From: Lachnospiraceae bacterium UBA6998
Lineage (GTDB): Bacteria > Bacillota > Clostridia > Lachnospirales > Lachnospiraceae
Assembly: GCA_002448395.1 (NCBI GenBank)
Contig: DJXS01000073.1
Span: forward strand, 1-43,546
Length of the DNA stretch: 43,546 nucleotides
Direction: 5' to 3'
Below are positions 22,729 through 30,914 of this stretch, piece by piece. A program made the translations under genes and the position numbers. The notes under the pieces are model-generated. The model saw only the letters and a list, made by a program, of their open reading frames with translations, was not told the origin of the DNA and ran no database searches. Every line of letters starts with the position of its first letter. Position 1 is the stretch's first letter.

Positions 22729-24990
22729 TCAGCAGTCTTTCTCCAAATGCCATATATCATTATTGTACTGTTCGATCGTCCTGTCGGAGGAGAAGTAGCC
22801 CGCCTTGGCGATATTGACTGCCATCTTCTTCGCCCAGCCCATTCTGTCCTCATAAGCTGCCAGGGCCTTGTCCTTGGTCTTGCAGTAGCTCTCGAAGTCA
22901 GGGAATGTCATGAACCAGTCTTTGCCCAGCAGCTCATCGTAGAGCTGTTTGAGAAGCTTCCTGTCACCGGCTTCGAGCATCTCTTCACCGACCAAAAAGT
23001 CCACCGCCGCGGCAAGTCTCTTGTCTTTCTTGTACCAGTTCCTGGAGACGTAATCAGCGTTCTTATAGTGCTCAATGACCTCCTCGGAGGACTGTCCGAA
23101 TGTAAAGATATTGTCCTGCCCGACAAGCTCCGCGATCTCGACGTTCGCTCCGTCCATGGTTCCCAGCGTCACGGCGCCGTTGAGCATGAACTTCATGTTG
23201 CCGGTTCCGCTGGCCTCCTTGGAAGCCAGCGAGATCTGCTCGGAAATGTCCGATGCGGGGATCAGTTTCTCCGCCATGGACACGTTGTAGTTGCGAAGCA
23301 TGACGACTTTGAGATAAGGGCTCACTTCAGGGTCATTGTTAACGATGCTGCTGAAGGCGAGGATCGCATGGATGATGTCCTTTGCGATCACATAAGCGGG
23401 AGCTGCCTTTGCGCCAAAAAATACCGTGACCGGTCTTCTCGGCCTATAGCCGTCCTTGATGTGCAGGTAGCAGTCGATCGCCCACAGGAGGTTGAGCTGC
23501 TGTCTCTTGTACTCGTGCAGGCGCTTGATCTGTACGTCATAGACGGACTCGGGGTCTACCTTGTCGCCCTGGTACTTTTCAAGCCATTCGGCAAACTTGT
23601 GCTTTTCCGTATTCTTCCTGTTCAGGATGCATTTAAGGAAAGCCTTGTCCTCTGCATAAGGAATAAGCTGCTCAAGCTGTCTTGCATCTGTCTTCCATCC
23701 CTCGCCGATCTTCTCGGTGATCAGCTCGGTCAGTTCAGGGTTGCACTCGATGACCCATCTGCGGAAAGTGATCCCGTTGGTCTTGTTGTTGAACTTCTCG
23801 GGATAGAGCTTGTAGAAATTGTTGAGCTCTGTCTCCTTGAGAATGTCAGTGTGAAGTCTCGCGACGCCGTTCACAGAGTGGCTGTAGTGGATGTCCATGT
23901 GGGCCATATGCACGTTGCCGTACTCGTCGATGATCTGAACGGAAGGATCTTTATATTTTGCCTTAACGGCGTCGTTCATCCTCTTGATGATGGGCATCAG
24001 GTGCGGAACAACAGCCTTGAAGAAGTGCTTGGGCCAGGTCTCCAGCGCCTCCGCGAGGATCGTGTGGTTTGTGTAAGCGCAGACGTCTGTCACGATCGTG
24101 TAAGCTTCCTTCTCATCGATGCCCTTCTCGGTCAGAAGGCGCACGAGCTCCGGAATGACCAGTGAGGGATGGGTGTCGTTGATCTGGATCGCCGCGTAAT
24201 CGGCAAGGTCATGCAGGTTGCTGCCGCGCTCTGCGCACTCGTCGAGGATCAGCTGGGCTGCGTTGCTGACCATGAAGTATTCCTGATAGACGCGGAGAAG
24301 CTTGCCGGCCTCATCGCTGTCATCAGGGTACAGGAAGAGGGTCAGGTTCTTCTCGATCTCCTTTTTATCAAAATCAATACCGGAGCCGATCAGTCTCTCA
24401 TTGACTGTGTCAAGGTCAAAGAGGCGGAGACGTCCGCACTTGCTGCCATAGCCTGTTACATCGATCTCATACATGGTGGAGAGAAGCTCAAGGTCGCCGC
24501 ACTGTACTTTGTAGTGCCTGTCGGTGCGCTTCATCCAGTTGGCCATGCCCCACTTGCGCCAGTAGTCAGGTCTCGCGTGCTGCTTGCGGTCCTCGAAGGA
24601 CTGCTTGAACAGGCCGCAGTGGTAAGCCAGGCCTACTCCGTCCGCGGGAAGTCCCAGTGTCGCCAGGCTGTCGATGAAGCAGGCCGCGAGTCTTCCAAGG
24701 CCGCCGTTGCCGAGGGAGGGCTCGTATTCGAATTCCTCCAGCTCGGTGATATCTTTGCCGGCCTCAGCCAGTTCCGCCTTCACATCGTCGTAGATGCCGA
24801 GGTTGATCAGGTTGTTGGAAAGGAGCTTGCCGATCAGGAATTCTGCCGAAATATAGTAAACTTTCTTCTTTCCGCTGTTGTATCCTTTGTCCCCACAGGC
24901 GTCCTGCGTCAGGGCCAGCGCTGCGTTGTAAAGTTCCAGGATCGTACAATCCTGCAGCTGTTTACCTGTATAATCTCTGAGTTTTTTCAT
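22729..24990 (-). CDS. glgP: Glycogen/maltodextrin phosphorylase
   Basis: Releases glucose-1-phosphate from alpha-1,4-glucans with a pyridoxal phosphate cofactor in the cytoplasm. The 753-residue protein has the family blocks YYISAEFLIGKLLSNNLINL, EPSLGNGGLGRLAACFIDS, QINDTHPSLVIPELVRLL, VHMAHMDIHYSHSVNGVA and the PLP-lysine region EASGTGNMKFMLNGAVTLGT. It is shorter than E. coli GlgP (about 815), mainly at the N terminus, as in many clostridial homologues. It stands alone, with its own terminator and a 316-bp divergent intergenic region shared with galK. No other glycogen gene is in the window. Confidence 0.95.
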   Translation of the reverse strand: MKKLRDYTGKQLQDCTILELYNAALALTQDACGDKGYNSGKKKVYYISAEFLIGKLLSNNLINLGIYDDVKAELAEAGKDITELEEFEYEPSLGNGGLGRLAACFIDSLATLGLPADGVGLAYHCGLFKQSFEDRKQHARPDYWRKWGMANWMKRTDRHYKVQCGDLELLSTMYEIDVTGYGSKCGRLRLFDLDTVNERLIGSGIDFDKKEIEKNLTLFLYPDDSDEAGKLLRVYQEYFMVSNAAQLILDECAERGSNLHDLADYAAIQINDTHPSLVIPELVRLLTEKGIDEKEAYTIVTDVCAYTNHTILAEALETWPKHFFKAVVPHLMPIIKRMNDAVKAKYKDPSVQIIDEYGNVHMAHMDIHYSHSVNGVARLHTDILKETELNNFYKLYPEKFNNKTNGITFRRWVIECNPELTELITEKIGEGWKTDARQLEQLIPYAEDKAFLKCILNRKNTEKHKFAEWLEKYQGDKVDPESVYDVQIKRLHEYKRQQLNLLWAIDCYLHIKDGYRPRRPVTVFFGAKAAPAYVIAKDIIHAILAFSSIVNNDPEVSPYLKVVMLRNYNVSMAEKLIPASDISEQISLASKEASGTGNMKFMLNGAVTLGTMDGANVEIAELVGQDNIFTFGQSSEEVIEHYKNADYVSRNWYKKDKRLAAAVDFLVGEEMLEAGDRKLLKQLYDELLGKDWFMTFPDFESYCKTKDKALAAYEDRMGWAKKMAVNIAKAGYFSSDRTIEQYNNDIWHLEKDC

Positions 24991-25306
24991 GTTTTCTCAC
25001 TTTCTTTTTTAATTAAAATAATTCCATTATATTTAAGTAAGCATAATAATGGCTTTATATCGCATGGTTCTTTCAGAATCATCGCATAAAATAGCACAAT
25101 AATGATTTCTGCGCAAGCATTATCTGCCCGGAAAGGCATTTCTCCATTTTAAGTAGACATGGAAACGGGTATACTTATATGTACAGGCTGCACTATTTTG
25201 CACAATTTTCTTTTCCTGCGGCGCGCCTGTATCAAACGGCTGTCGGGATGGTATAATTCAGATAATTCTATTATTTATTTAAAAAACAGGAGGCTGACTA
25301 AACGTT
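24991..25306. promoter_or_regulatory. Divergent intergenic region between glgP and galK
   Basis: The 316-bp AT-rich gap contains no convincing gene. On the minus strand TATAAT (25031-25026) is a candidate glgP -10 with no clear -35. On the plus strand the extended -10 TGGTATAAT (25249-25257) is the best galK promoter. A glycogen enzyme and galactokinase firing apart from a common region could allow joint sugar control, but no clear cre-like site was recognised. Confidence 0.5.
25249..25257 (+). promoter_or_regulatory. Extended -10 promoter of galK
   Basis: TG-G-TATAAT matches the extended -10 form, about 50 bp before the galK ATG; no good -35 is seen, as expected for this class. Confidence 0.5.
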
Positions 25307-26596
25307 ATGAAAAACGCTGGCACATTTCTTACAGAACTGCAGAGCGGCGCTCTGAACGGGCGCATGATCGAGATCTACGGCTGCGAGCCCGACAAAGCGC
25401 AGGGGTACGCAGACAGATTTGCTAAGGTAATAAAGGGATTTCAGGTCACTTTCCCGAAGAACGCGCAGGCCCAGATCGGCCTCTACTCCGCTCCGGGCCG
25501 CACCGAGATCGGCGGCAATCACACTGATCATCAGTATGGCTGCGTCCTGGCTGCAAGCGTAAACCTCGACGCTATCGCGGCGGCAGCCCTGAACGGCACG
25601 AATATGATCCGCTTCTATTCCGAAGGATACGGCATGATTGAAGCAGATCTCTCCGTTCTCGAGCCCGTAGAATCCGAAAAAGAGTCCACCCTCGCCCTGA
25701 TCCGCGGCATGGCGGCTCTCGCTATTAAGAGAGGCTACGAAGTGAAAGGCATCGACGTCTACTGCACCAGCAACGTTCTGGGCGGTTCCGGCCTCTCCTC
25801 CTCCGCTGCCTTTGAGACTCTCATGGGCGTCATCTTAAACGATATGTTCTGCGGGAACGTCTTCGACGCGGTCGAGATCGCCAAGATGGGACAGATCACT
25901 GAGAATCAGTATTTTGGCAAGCCCAGCGGCCTGATGGATCAGTCCGCCTCCTCCGTCGGCGGCGTTGTCGCCATCGACTTCGGCGATCCCGAGAGCCCCA
26001 AGGTTGAGAAGATCGACCTGGATCTCAATAAAGAGGGCTATGCGCTCTGCATCATCGATTCCAAGAGCAGCCACGCCGACCTGACAGACGCCTATGCGGG
26101 CATTCCGAGAGAGATGAAGGCTGTCGCCTCCGTCTTCGGCAAGACGCACCTGCGCGGCGTCACAAAGGAGCAGCTCATCGAGAAGACCGCCGCCATCCGC
26201 AAGGTCTGCGGTGACCGCGCTTTCCTTCGCGCCATCCACTTCGTGCTGGACAACCAGCGCGCCCAGGATGAAGCCGCGGCCCTCAAGGCAGGCGATTTCG
26301 CCGCTTTCCTTGAGATCGTCAAGGCTTCCGGCCAGTCCTCCTACATGTACCTCCAGAACATCTCCGTGGAAGGTGCCGTTGACAATCAGGCCGTCGGCGT
26401 AGCCCTTTCCCTGTGCGACGTTCTTCTGGACGGCCGCGGCGCGTTCCGTGTACACGGCGGCGGTTTCGCAGGTACAGTTCAGGCATTTGTGCCCCTTGAT
26501 ATGCTCGACGGCTTCAAGGCGGCTGTTGACGGCGCCATCGCTGAGGGCTGCTGCCACGTTCTGTCCATTCGCCCCGTAGGCGGAGCAGTGGTCTGA
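25307..26596 (+). CDS. galK: Galactokinase
   Basis: Phosphorylates galactose at C1 with ATP (Leloir pathway, cytoplasm). The 429-residue GHMP kinase has the galactokinase signature GRTEIGGNHTDHQ (64-76), the ATP-binding GGSGLSSSAA (159-168) with the catalytic-base region GLMDQSASSVGG, and the C-terminal RVHGGGFAGT motif. It is a little longer than the usual 390 residues because of a 50-residue N-terminal extension. AGGAGG lies 13 bp before the ATG, rather far. Neither galT nor galE is adjacent, so the rest of the pathway must be elsewhere. Sugar specificity within the GHMP group (galactose versus N-acetylgalactosamine) is not certain. Confidence 0.92.
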   Translation: MKNAGTFLTELQSGALNGRMIEIYGCEPDKAQGYADRFAKVIKGFQVTFPKNAQAQIGLYSAPGRTEIGGNHTDHQYGCVLAASVNLDAIAAAALNGTNMIRFYSEGYGMIEADLSVLEPVESEKESTLALIRGMAALAIKRGYEVKGIDVYCTSNVLGGSGLSSSAAFETLMGVILNDMFCGNVFDAVEIAKMGQITENQYFGKPSGLMDQSASSVGGVVAIDFGDPESPKVEKIDLDLNKEGYALCIIDSKSSHADLTDAYAGIPREMKAVASVFGKTHLRGVTKEQLIEKTAAIRKVCGDRAFLRAIHFVLDNQRAQDEAAALKAGDFAAFLEIVKASGQSSYMYLQNISVEGAVDNQAVGVALSLCDVLLDGRGAFRVHGGGFAGTVQAFVPLDMLDGFKAAVDGAIAEGCCHVLSIRPVGGAVV

Positions 26597-26610
26597 TAAA
26601 GCATAAAATG

Positions 26611-26648
26611 TAAAGCCCCCGGGACTGCGGAAGTCCCGGGGGTTTTTG
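26611..26648 (+). terminator. Intrinsic terminator after galK
   Basis: CCCCCGGGACT (26616-26626) and AGTCCCGGGGG (26632-26642) form an 11-bp stem followed by TTTTTG. The convergent malic enzyme gene ends 15 bp further on and probably uses the same hairpin from the other side. Confidence 0.9.
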
Positions 26649-26662
26649 TGTTGATATTATAC

Positions 26663-27835
26663 TCAGATCCTTGCAACGCCGCTCTCGCGTGCCGCCTGTG
26701 CCGCCGCTTTCGCAACTGCATCCTTGACACGCGGATCAAACGCCTTGGGCAAAATATAGTCGGCGCAGAGCTCCTCATCGGAAACCAGGCCTGCCAGCGC
26801 CTTCGCCGAAGCGATCTTCATCGCGTCGTTGATGTCGCTCGCCCGCACATCCAGAGCGCCGCGGAAGATTCCGGGGAAGCAGAGCACGTTGTTGATCTGA
26901 TTGGGGAAATCGCTGCGGCCGGTGGATACGACTGCCGCGCCCGCCGCCTTGGCCTCATCCGGGAAGATCTCGGGTGTGGGATTCGCGCAGGCGAAAATAA
27001 TGGGATCCTTCGCCATGCTGCGGACCATGTCCTGAGTCAGAGTGCCGGGGGCGGATACGCCGATGAAGACGTCTGCGCCCTTGATCACATCTGCCAGCGT
27101 GCCTGCCTCGCGATTAAAGTTCGTGATCTTCGCCATCTCTTCTTTGACAGGGTTAAGGCCCTCTCTGCCCTCGTAGATCGCGCCCTTGCGGTCTGTCATG
27201 ATAACATTCTTAAGACCCATGGCCATAAGAAGCTTTATGATCGCGATGCCTGCCGCACCTGCTCCGGAAGTGACGATCTTGACATCCTCGATCTTCTTGC
27301 CCACGACCTTGAGCGCGTTCATAAGGCCTGCCAGCGTGATCACGGCAGTTCCGTGCTGGTCGTCGTGGAAGATCGGAATGTCGCAGCACTCCTTGAGCTT
27401 TTTCTCGATCTCAAAACATCTGGGGGCCGCAATATCCTCGAGGTTAATGCCGCCGAAGGACCCTGCGAGAAGGCTCACTGTGCGGACGATCTCGTCCACA
27501 TCGTGTGTCCTGACGCACAGCGGGATCGCGTCCACATCGCCAAATGCCTTGAAAAGGACACATTTACCCTCCATGACAGGCATTCCGGCTTCCGGGCCGA
27601 TATCTCCAAGGCCCAGGACCGCTGTTCCGTCGGTAACTACTGCTACTGTATTCCACCTTCTGGTGAGCTCATAGCTCTTCTCGGGGTTTTTCTGTATCTC
27701 AAGACAAGGCGCCGCCACTCCGGGAGTGTAGGCGATGCTGAGTGCCTCTGCACTGTCCACAGCTGCTCTGGCTGTGACCTCTATTTTGCCCTTCCACTGC
27801 GCGTGCTTTTCCAGCGCGATCTGACCGTAATCCAT
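26663..27835 (-). CDS. NAD(P)-dependent malic enzyme
   Basis: Oxidative decarboxylation of malate to pyruvate. The 390-residue short bacterial form shows LSIAYTPGVAAPC with catalytic Tyr36, the GKCVLFKAFGDVDAIPLC segment with the catalytic Lys91, the metal-site FHDDQHGTA, and the dinucleotide-binding SGAGAAGIAIIKLL. The C-terminal part has FACANPTPEI and GRSDFPNQINNVLCFPGIFRGALD. It lacks the phosphotransacetylase-like extension of MaeB, so it is the SfcA/YtsJ-like short type. AAAGGAG precedes the ATG. NAD versus NADP preference cannot be decided here. Confidence 0.93.
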   Translation of the reverse strand: MDYGQIALEKHAQWKGKIEVTARAAVDSAEALSIAYTPGVAAPCLEIQKNPEKSYELTRRWNTVAVVTDGTAVLGLGDIGPEAGMPVMEGKCVLFKAFGDVDAIPLCVRTHDVDEIVRTVSLLAGSFGGINLEDIAAPRCFEIEKKLKECCDIPIFHDDQHGTAVITLAGLMNALKVVGKKIEDVKIVTSGAGAAGIAIIKLLMAMGLKNVIMTDRKGAIYEGREGLNPVKEEMAKITNFNREAGTLADVIKGADVFIGVSAPGTLTQDMVRSMAKDPIIFACANPTPEIFPDEAKAAGAAVVSTGRSDFPNQINNVLCFPGIFRGALDVRASDINDAMKIASAKALAGLVSDEELCADYILPKAFDPRVKDAVAKAAAQAARESGVARI

Positions 27836-27952
27836 TCTATCTGGCTCCTTTCAATGGTGTTGATCAATTTCATACCAAATTATTCCACGACATTCTCAAA
27901 ATTACAACAAAAAAGAGGGTCTGTGCCATGACAAACCCTTCCAGGCACGGAA

Positions 27953-27990
27953 AAAGCCGCGGTGCGCTGTCTTTAGCCCTGCGGCTGCGT
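27953..27990 (-). terminator. Likely terminator of the 78-aa gene
   Basis: AGCCGC (27955-27960) pairs with GCGGCT (27981-27986) around an imperfect interior. On the minus strand TTTTTCC follows, 15 bp beyond the stop of the small gene. Confidence 0.65.
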
Positions 27991-28004
27991 GATTTCCGTT
28001 CTCA

Positions 28005-28241
28005 TCACTGATTCTTATCTTTCTTATCTTTCTGTTCCTGCTGCCTGAGGAAATCCATATCTCCTGCCGCAGATACCATATCCAATTCCATATCAGATAA
28101 ACGCTGGAACTGAAGGATCCCGGATTTCTTATTTGCGCCGCTCTCAAACAGTCTCTTTCTGAGAACGCTCTTGAAATCGGTCTCCATACTGAAATCAGCG
28201 CGAGCGATCTTATCAAGTAAATTTTCGTTCATGGAGCTCAT
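28005..28241 (-). CDS. Small 78-residue protein with leader-like LSDMELDMVSAAG motif
   Basis: I do not recognise a named family. The protein starts MSSMNENLLDKIARADFSME after a GGGGG ribosome site; a longer reading frame to 28391 covers the promoter and is unlikely. The first 45 residues look helical and charged (DKIARADFSMETDFKSVLRKRLFE). Residues about 54-66 read LSDMELDMVSAAGD, close to the acidic ELxxLSDxELDxVxAG motif at the end of RiPP leaders, but followed only by a short Gln/Lys/Asp-rich tail (RQQEQKDKKDKNQ) without a typical Cys/Ser/Thr core. No RiPP modification enzyme is next to it. It is divergent from the RsbW-like gene. Function unknown. Confidence 0.65.
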   Translation of the reverse strand: MSSMNENLLDKIARADFSMETDFKSVLRKRLFESGANKKSGILQFQRLSDMELDMVSAAGDMDFLRQQEQKDKKDKNQ

Positions 28242-28320
28242 TTTGCTACCCCCTTTGCTTGTATTTGTAACTATATACGCCGTTTTGTGCGGCCTTCCAT
28301 GCGGAATGGAAATATTTTTC

Positions 28321-28357
28321 CAGAAAATTTTATTTTCTGCGAATACTGTAATATAAT
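28321..28357. promoter_or_regulatory. Palindrome and -10 sequence between the 78-aa and RsbW-like genes
   Basis: CAGAAAAT-TTT-ATTTTCTG (28321-28339) is a perfect 8-bp inverted repeat. TATAAT follows at 28352-28357 on the plus strand, and AT-rich -10-like sequence reads the other way. It could be an operator between two divergent promoters. Confidence 0.45.
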
Positions 28358-28423
28358 ATACTAAGTACTCGTAATCAGCAAAGATTCTCAATCTGCCACC
28401 AGGCTTTCGAAAGGAACTGTCCT

Positions 28424-28876
28424 ATGGGCGATCTCAAGCCGATCAACACTAATAAAGCGGTAAGCACTCAGACCATCACACTGACAGCCGTTCCGGAGAA
28501 TTTCGCCGCCGCGCAGGAACACGTGCGCAGTTTTCTTGACTCCGCATCCTGCAGTATGCGCACTCTCTTCGAACTCGACATGGTAGTTGAGGAAGTCTTC
28601 ATCAACGTTGCCAGTTACGCGTACCCTGACAGTACCGGAATGGTGTCTCTGGATCTTACCCTTGACGAAGAGCAGAATTTCCTCTGCCTGACTTTCCGCG
28701 ACAGCGGTATTCCCTATGATCCGCTCCGCAAGCAGTCTCCCGATCTCTCCGCTCCCGCTGAGAAACGCCCGATTGGCGGTCTGGGTATCTTTCTTGTGCA
28801 GAAATATTCCGATTCTCTGTCCTACGAGTATGCCGATGGCGAAAACCGCCTTACGATCGGCAAGAAGCTTGACTGA
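28424..28876 (+). CDS. RsbW/SpoIIAB-like anti-sigma-type ATP-binding protein
   Basis: 150 residues forming a GHKL (HATPase_c) domain of the serine-kinase anti-sigma group. Visible are the N-box EEVFINVASYAYPD (near residues 56-69), the G1-type FRDSGIPYDPL and the G2-type GGLGIFLVQKYSD. Such proteins bind a sigma factor and phosphorylate an STAS antagonist, or act in sensory modules. No STAS partner gene is adjacent, but an ECF-like sigma gene converges on it with only 35 bp between the stops. Pairing with that sigma factor is inference. An AAAGGAA site precedes the ATG. Confidence 0.85.
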   Translation: MGDLKPINTNKAVSTQTITLTAVPENFAAAQEHVRSFLDSASCSMRTLFELDMVVEEVFINVASYAYPDSTGMVSLDLTLDEEQNFLCLTFRDSGIPYDPLRKQSPDLSAPAEKRPIGGLGIFLVQKYSDSLSYEYADGENRLTIGKKLD

Positions 28877-28911
28877 GCGCCGCCCCTCACATCGCTCCGC
28901 TCAGACAGCCG

Positions 28912-29451
28912 TTACGAGAAATCGAGAAAATCTCCGCTGTTCTTTCCCTTTTCCATCGCACGCAGTTTCGCCAGAAGGCGTCTGTGTCTCTCGCTCACAG
29001 CCTTAGCATTGATGCCCAGGATCTCTCCGATCTGCGGGTTCTTAAGTTCCTGCACATAAATCATGCTGAGCAGTTCCCTCTCCTCATCGTTGAGTTTCTC
29101 TAGCAGGCGGTATACTTCCTGGTTGACCGGGTTTTTGAGGATATCATACTCATCGACCGCAGAGGGCTCCGGCGCGTCGTCCAGATTCTCTGTCTTTCTC
29201 CGTCCGTTCTTACGGAAATAATCGATCAGGCAGTTCCTCGCGATCGTGCACAGCCATGTGCGCACCGATGCCTTTGAGGGGTCGAAACTGTCGTAATGGG
29301 ACATCGCCCTCATGAATATATCACTTACCAGGTCTTCCGTATTCTCTCTGTGCATCACCTGCATATAGATGTAGTTGTACACGTAAGAATACTCCTGCTC
29401 ATATACTTCCGCAAAATCCGGTTTGTTTCTGATTACACTAAATGTTCTCAC
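28912..29451 (-). CDS. ECF-like sigma-70 family RNA polymerase sigma factor
   Basis: 179 residues with region 2 at about 12-85 (EQEYSYVYNYIYMQVMH, then DLVSDIFMRAMSHYDSFD and the -10-binding VRTWLCTIARNCLIDYFRKN) and region 4 at about 115-170 (LNDEERELLSMIYVQELK followed by IGEILGINAKAVSERHRRLL). There is no region 1 or 3, as in ECF sigma factors. The GTG start has a GGAGGA site. It is 20 bp downstream of larC on the same strand and may be cotranscribed. No transmembrane anti-sigma gene follows it; the nearby RsbW-like ATPase is a possible partner. Confidence 0.88.
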   Translation of the reverse strand: MRTFSVIRNKPDFAEVYEQEYSYVYNYIYMQVMHRENTEDLVSDIFMRAMSHYDSFDPSKASVRTWLCTIARNCLIDYFRKNGRRKTENLDDAPEPSAVDEYDILKNPVNQEVYRLLEKLNDEERELLSMIYVQELKNPQIGEILGINAKAVSERHRRLLAKLRAMEKGKNSGDFLDFS

Positions 29452-29471
29452 CGTCTTCCTCCGCCTTTCTG

Positions 29472-30914
29472 CTAAGAAATATCATCATTTCTATATGCCA
29501 TAGTCAGAACTTCGTCGTAGACCGCTCCGAAAGGAACTCCGTGCTCCGACGCCGCTCCGCTGACTTGTTCGTACTCCGGATGGACCCTTTTATAAGTGCC
29601 TTCTCCGCTGACCTTTACGGGGATCACCCCGAACCGGGTCTTCACGTCCACCGTTTTCCTTGTCAAAACAGTGCGTTCCATCTCCTGTATCCGGATCCCG
29701 ATCGTGGTCGTCTGCCTGAAGATCACTTCTTCCATTTTCTGAAGATGCTCTCTGTCGCAGATCACAGTGAGTTCCCACCCCGGCCTGTTCTTCTTCATAA
29801 AGACAGGCGCAAAATGAGCCTCCCGGGCTCCCTCCTGATAGAGTTTCTCCAGCGCGTAACCGAGCTGCTCGCCCGTGCTGTCGTCAATGTCGCACTCCAG
29901 TTTCCACACGGTATCTTTCCCGTGTCCGGTTTCCGGTGCCTGATCACAGGGCTCTATTATCATCGCCCGCAGGATACTGGGGATCTCATATTCCCTCTTT
30001 CCGGCGCCGAGTCCGGTTTTTTCGATCACAAAGCGCTCCGGCAGATCCCCGCGGGTCATCAGCGCTGCCACAATAGCAGCCCCCGTCGGAGTTACCAGTT
30101 CTCCTTTTCTGGAAGTGAACTGCATCGGCAGCCTGTGTACCTTTGCTATATTCGCCACGGCAGGTACAGGCACCTGCAAGATCCCGTGCTGGCAGCGCAC
30201 CGTGCCGCTTCCCTCCGCGATCCCCGTCACAGCCACATTCCTGATCCCGAGATCGTCGAAACATACCGCCGCCGCCACAATGTCGACGATGGAATCGATC
30301 GCTCCCACTTCGTGGAAATGCACTTCATCGACAGATACGCCGTGTGCCTCGGACTCCGCCTGCGCGAGGATCTCAAAGATCCGCAGCGCCAGGGCTCTTG
30401 CCCCCTCCGTCATCTCCAGGTTTCCGATGATCTCCCGGATCTCCCTCATTCCTGTGTGGTGATGGTGGTGGCTGTGTCCGTGGTCGTGATCATGATCGTG
30501 ATGATGGTCATGATCATGGTCATGATCGTGGTGATGGTCATGGTCATGGTCGTGATCATGATCGTGGTGATGGTCATGGTCATGATCGTGGTGATGATCA
30601 TCGTCGTGATCGTGCTCATGGCTGTGCGTGTGGTCAGCGTACCCGCTCTCCTCTTCGAGGTGTCCGTACAGGTATTCCATATCGTGATCGTGTCCGTCGT
30701 GCTCCTCATCGAGGATCACATTGAAGTCACAGCAGTCTATTCCCGCTTTCTTCACTCTGCTGATCTTCACTTTGAAACCATGTCTGGGAATCCCCTCCAG
30801 GACCTTCAGGAGTTTCTCCTGATCCGCCCCCAGATCGAGCATCGCGGCCACAGCCATGTCGCCGCTGATTCCTGTCCCGCATTCCAGATAAAGGATCTTA
30901 TCACTGTTTTGCAT
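29472..30914 (-). CDS. larC: LarC, nickel-pincer cofactor nickel insertase, with long His/Asp tract
   Basis: LarC inserts nickel into the pyridinium bis-thiocarboxylate cofactor of lactate racemase-type enzymes. The start at 30914 (MQNSDKILYLECGTGISGDM) has GGAGGG upstream and overlaps larB by 14 bp; a longer frame to 30980 is rejected. The 480-residue protein is the full LarC1-LarC2 form in a single frame: DMAVAAMLDLGA, VHFHEVGAIDSIVDIVAAA, TPTGAAIVAAL, then the C-terminal ECDIDDSTGEQLGYAL and TTTIGIRIQEMERTVL. Residues about 95-153 are almost only His and Asp (30632-30456), a metal-storage or chaperone segment. In some lactobacilli larC needs a programmed frameshift; none is needed here. 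larE and larA are not in the window. Confidence 0.94.
   Translation of the reverse strand: MQNSDKILYLECGTGISGDMAVAAMLDLGADQEKLLKVLEGIPRHGFKVKISRVKKAGIDCCDFNVILDEEHDGHDHDMEYLYGHLEEESGYADHTHSHEHDHDDDHHHDHDHDHHHDHDHDHDHDHHHDHDHDHDHHHDHDHDHGHSHHHHHTGMREIREIIGNLEMTEGARALALRIFEILAQAESEAHGVSVDEVHFHEVGAIDSIVDIVAAAVCFDDLGIRNVAVTGIAEGSGTVRCQHGILQVPVPAVANIAKVHRLPMQFTSRKGELVTPTGAAIVAALMTRGDLPERFVIEKTGLGAGKREYEIPSILRAMIIEPCDQAPETGHGKDTVWKLECDIDDSTGEQLGYALEKLYQEGAREAHFAPVFMKKNRPGWELTVICDREHLQKMEEVIFRQTTTIGIRIQEMERTVLTRKTVDVKTRFGVIPVKVSGEGTYKRVHPEYEQVSGAASEHGVPFGAVYDEVLTMAYRNDDIS
30456..30632 (-). repeat. His/Asp-coding low-complexity tract in larC
   Basis: On the plus strand the region is built of TGATCATGG, CATGATCG and GTGGTGATGG units, giving HDHDHDHH-type repeats. 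Repeats of this kind change length easily by slippage, so the tract is probably polymorphic among strains. Confidence 0.85.

Noticed and set aside
22747..24165. Long plus-strand frame (472 codons) opposite glgP
   Set aside because: No ribosome site and no family; it exists because of the GC-rich codon use of glgP on the other strand.
26648..27931. Plus-strand frame (427 codons) opposite the malic enzyme gene
   Set aside because: Composition and lack of motifs mark it as a shadow of the malic enzyme.
29472..30914. Programmed frameshift in larC as in some lactobacilli
   Set aside because: The gene is one continuous frame through both halves; no shift is needed.
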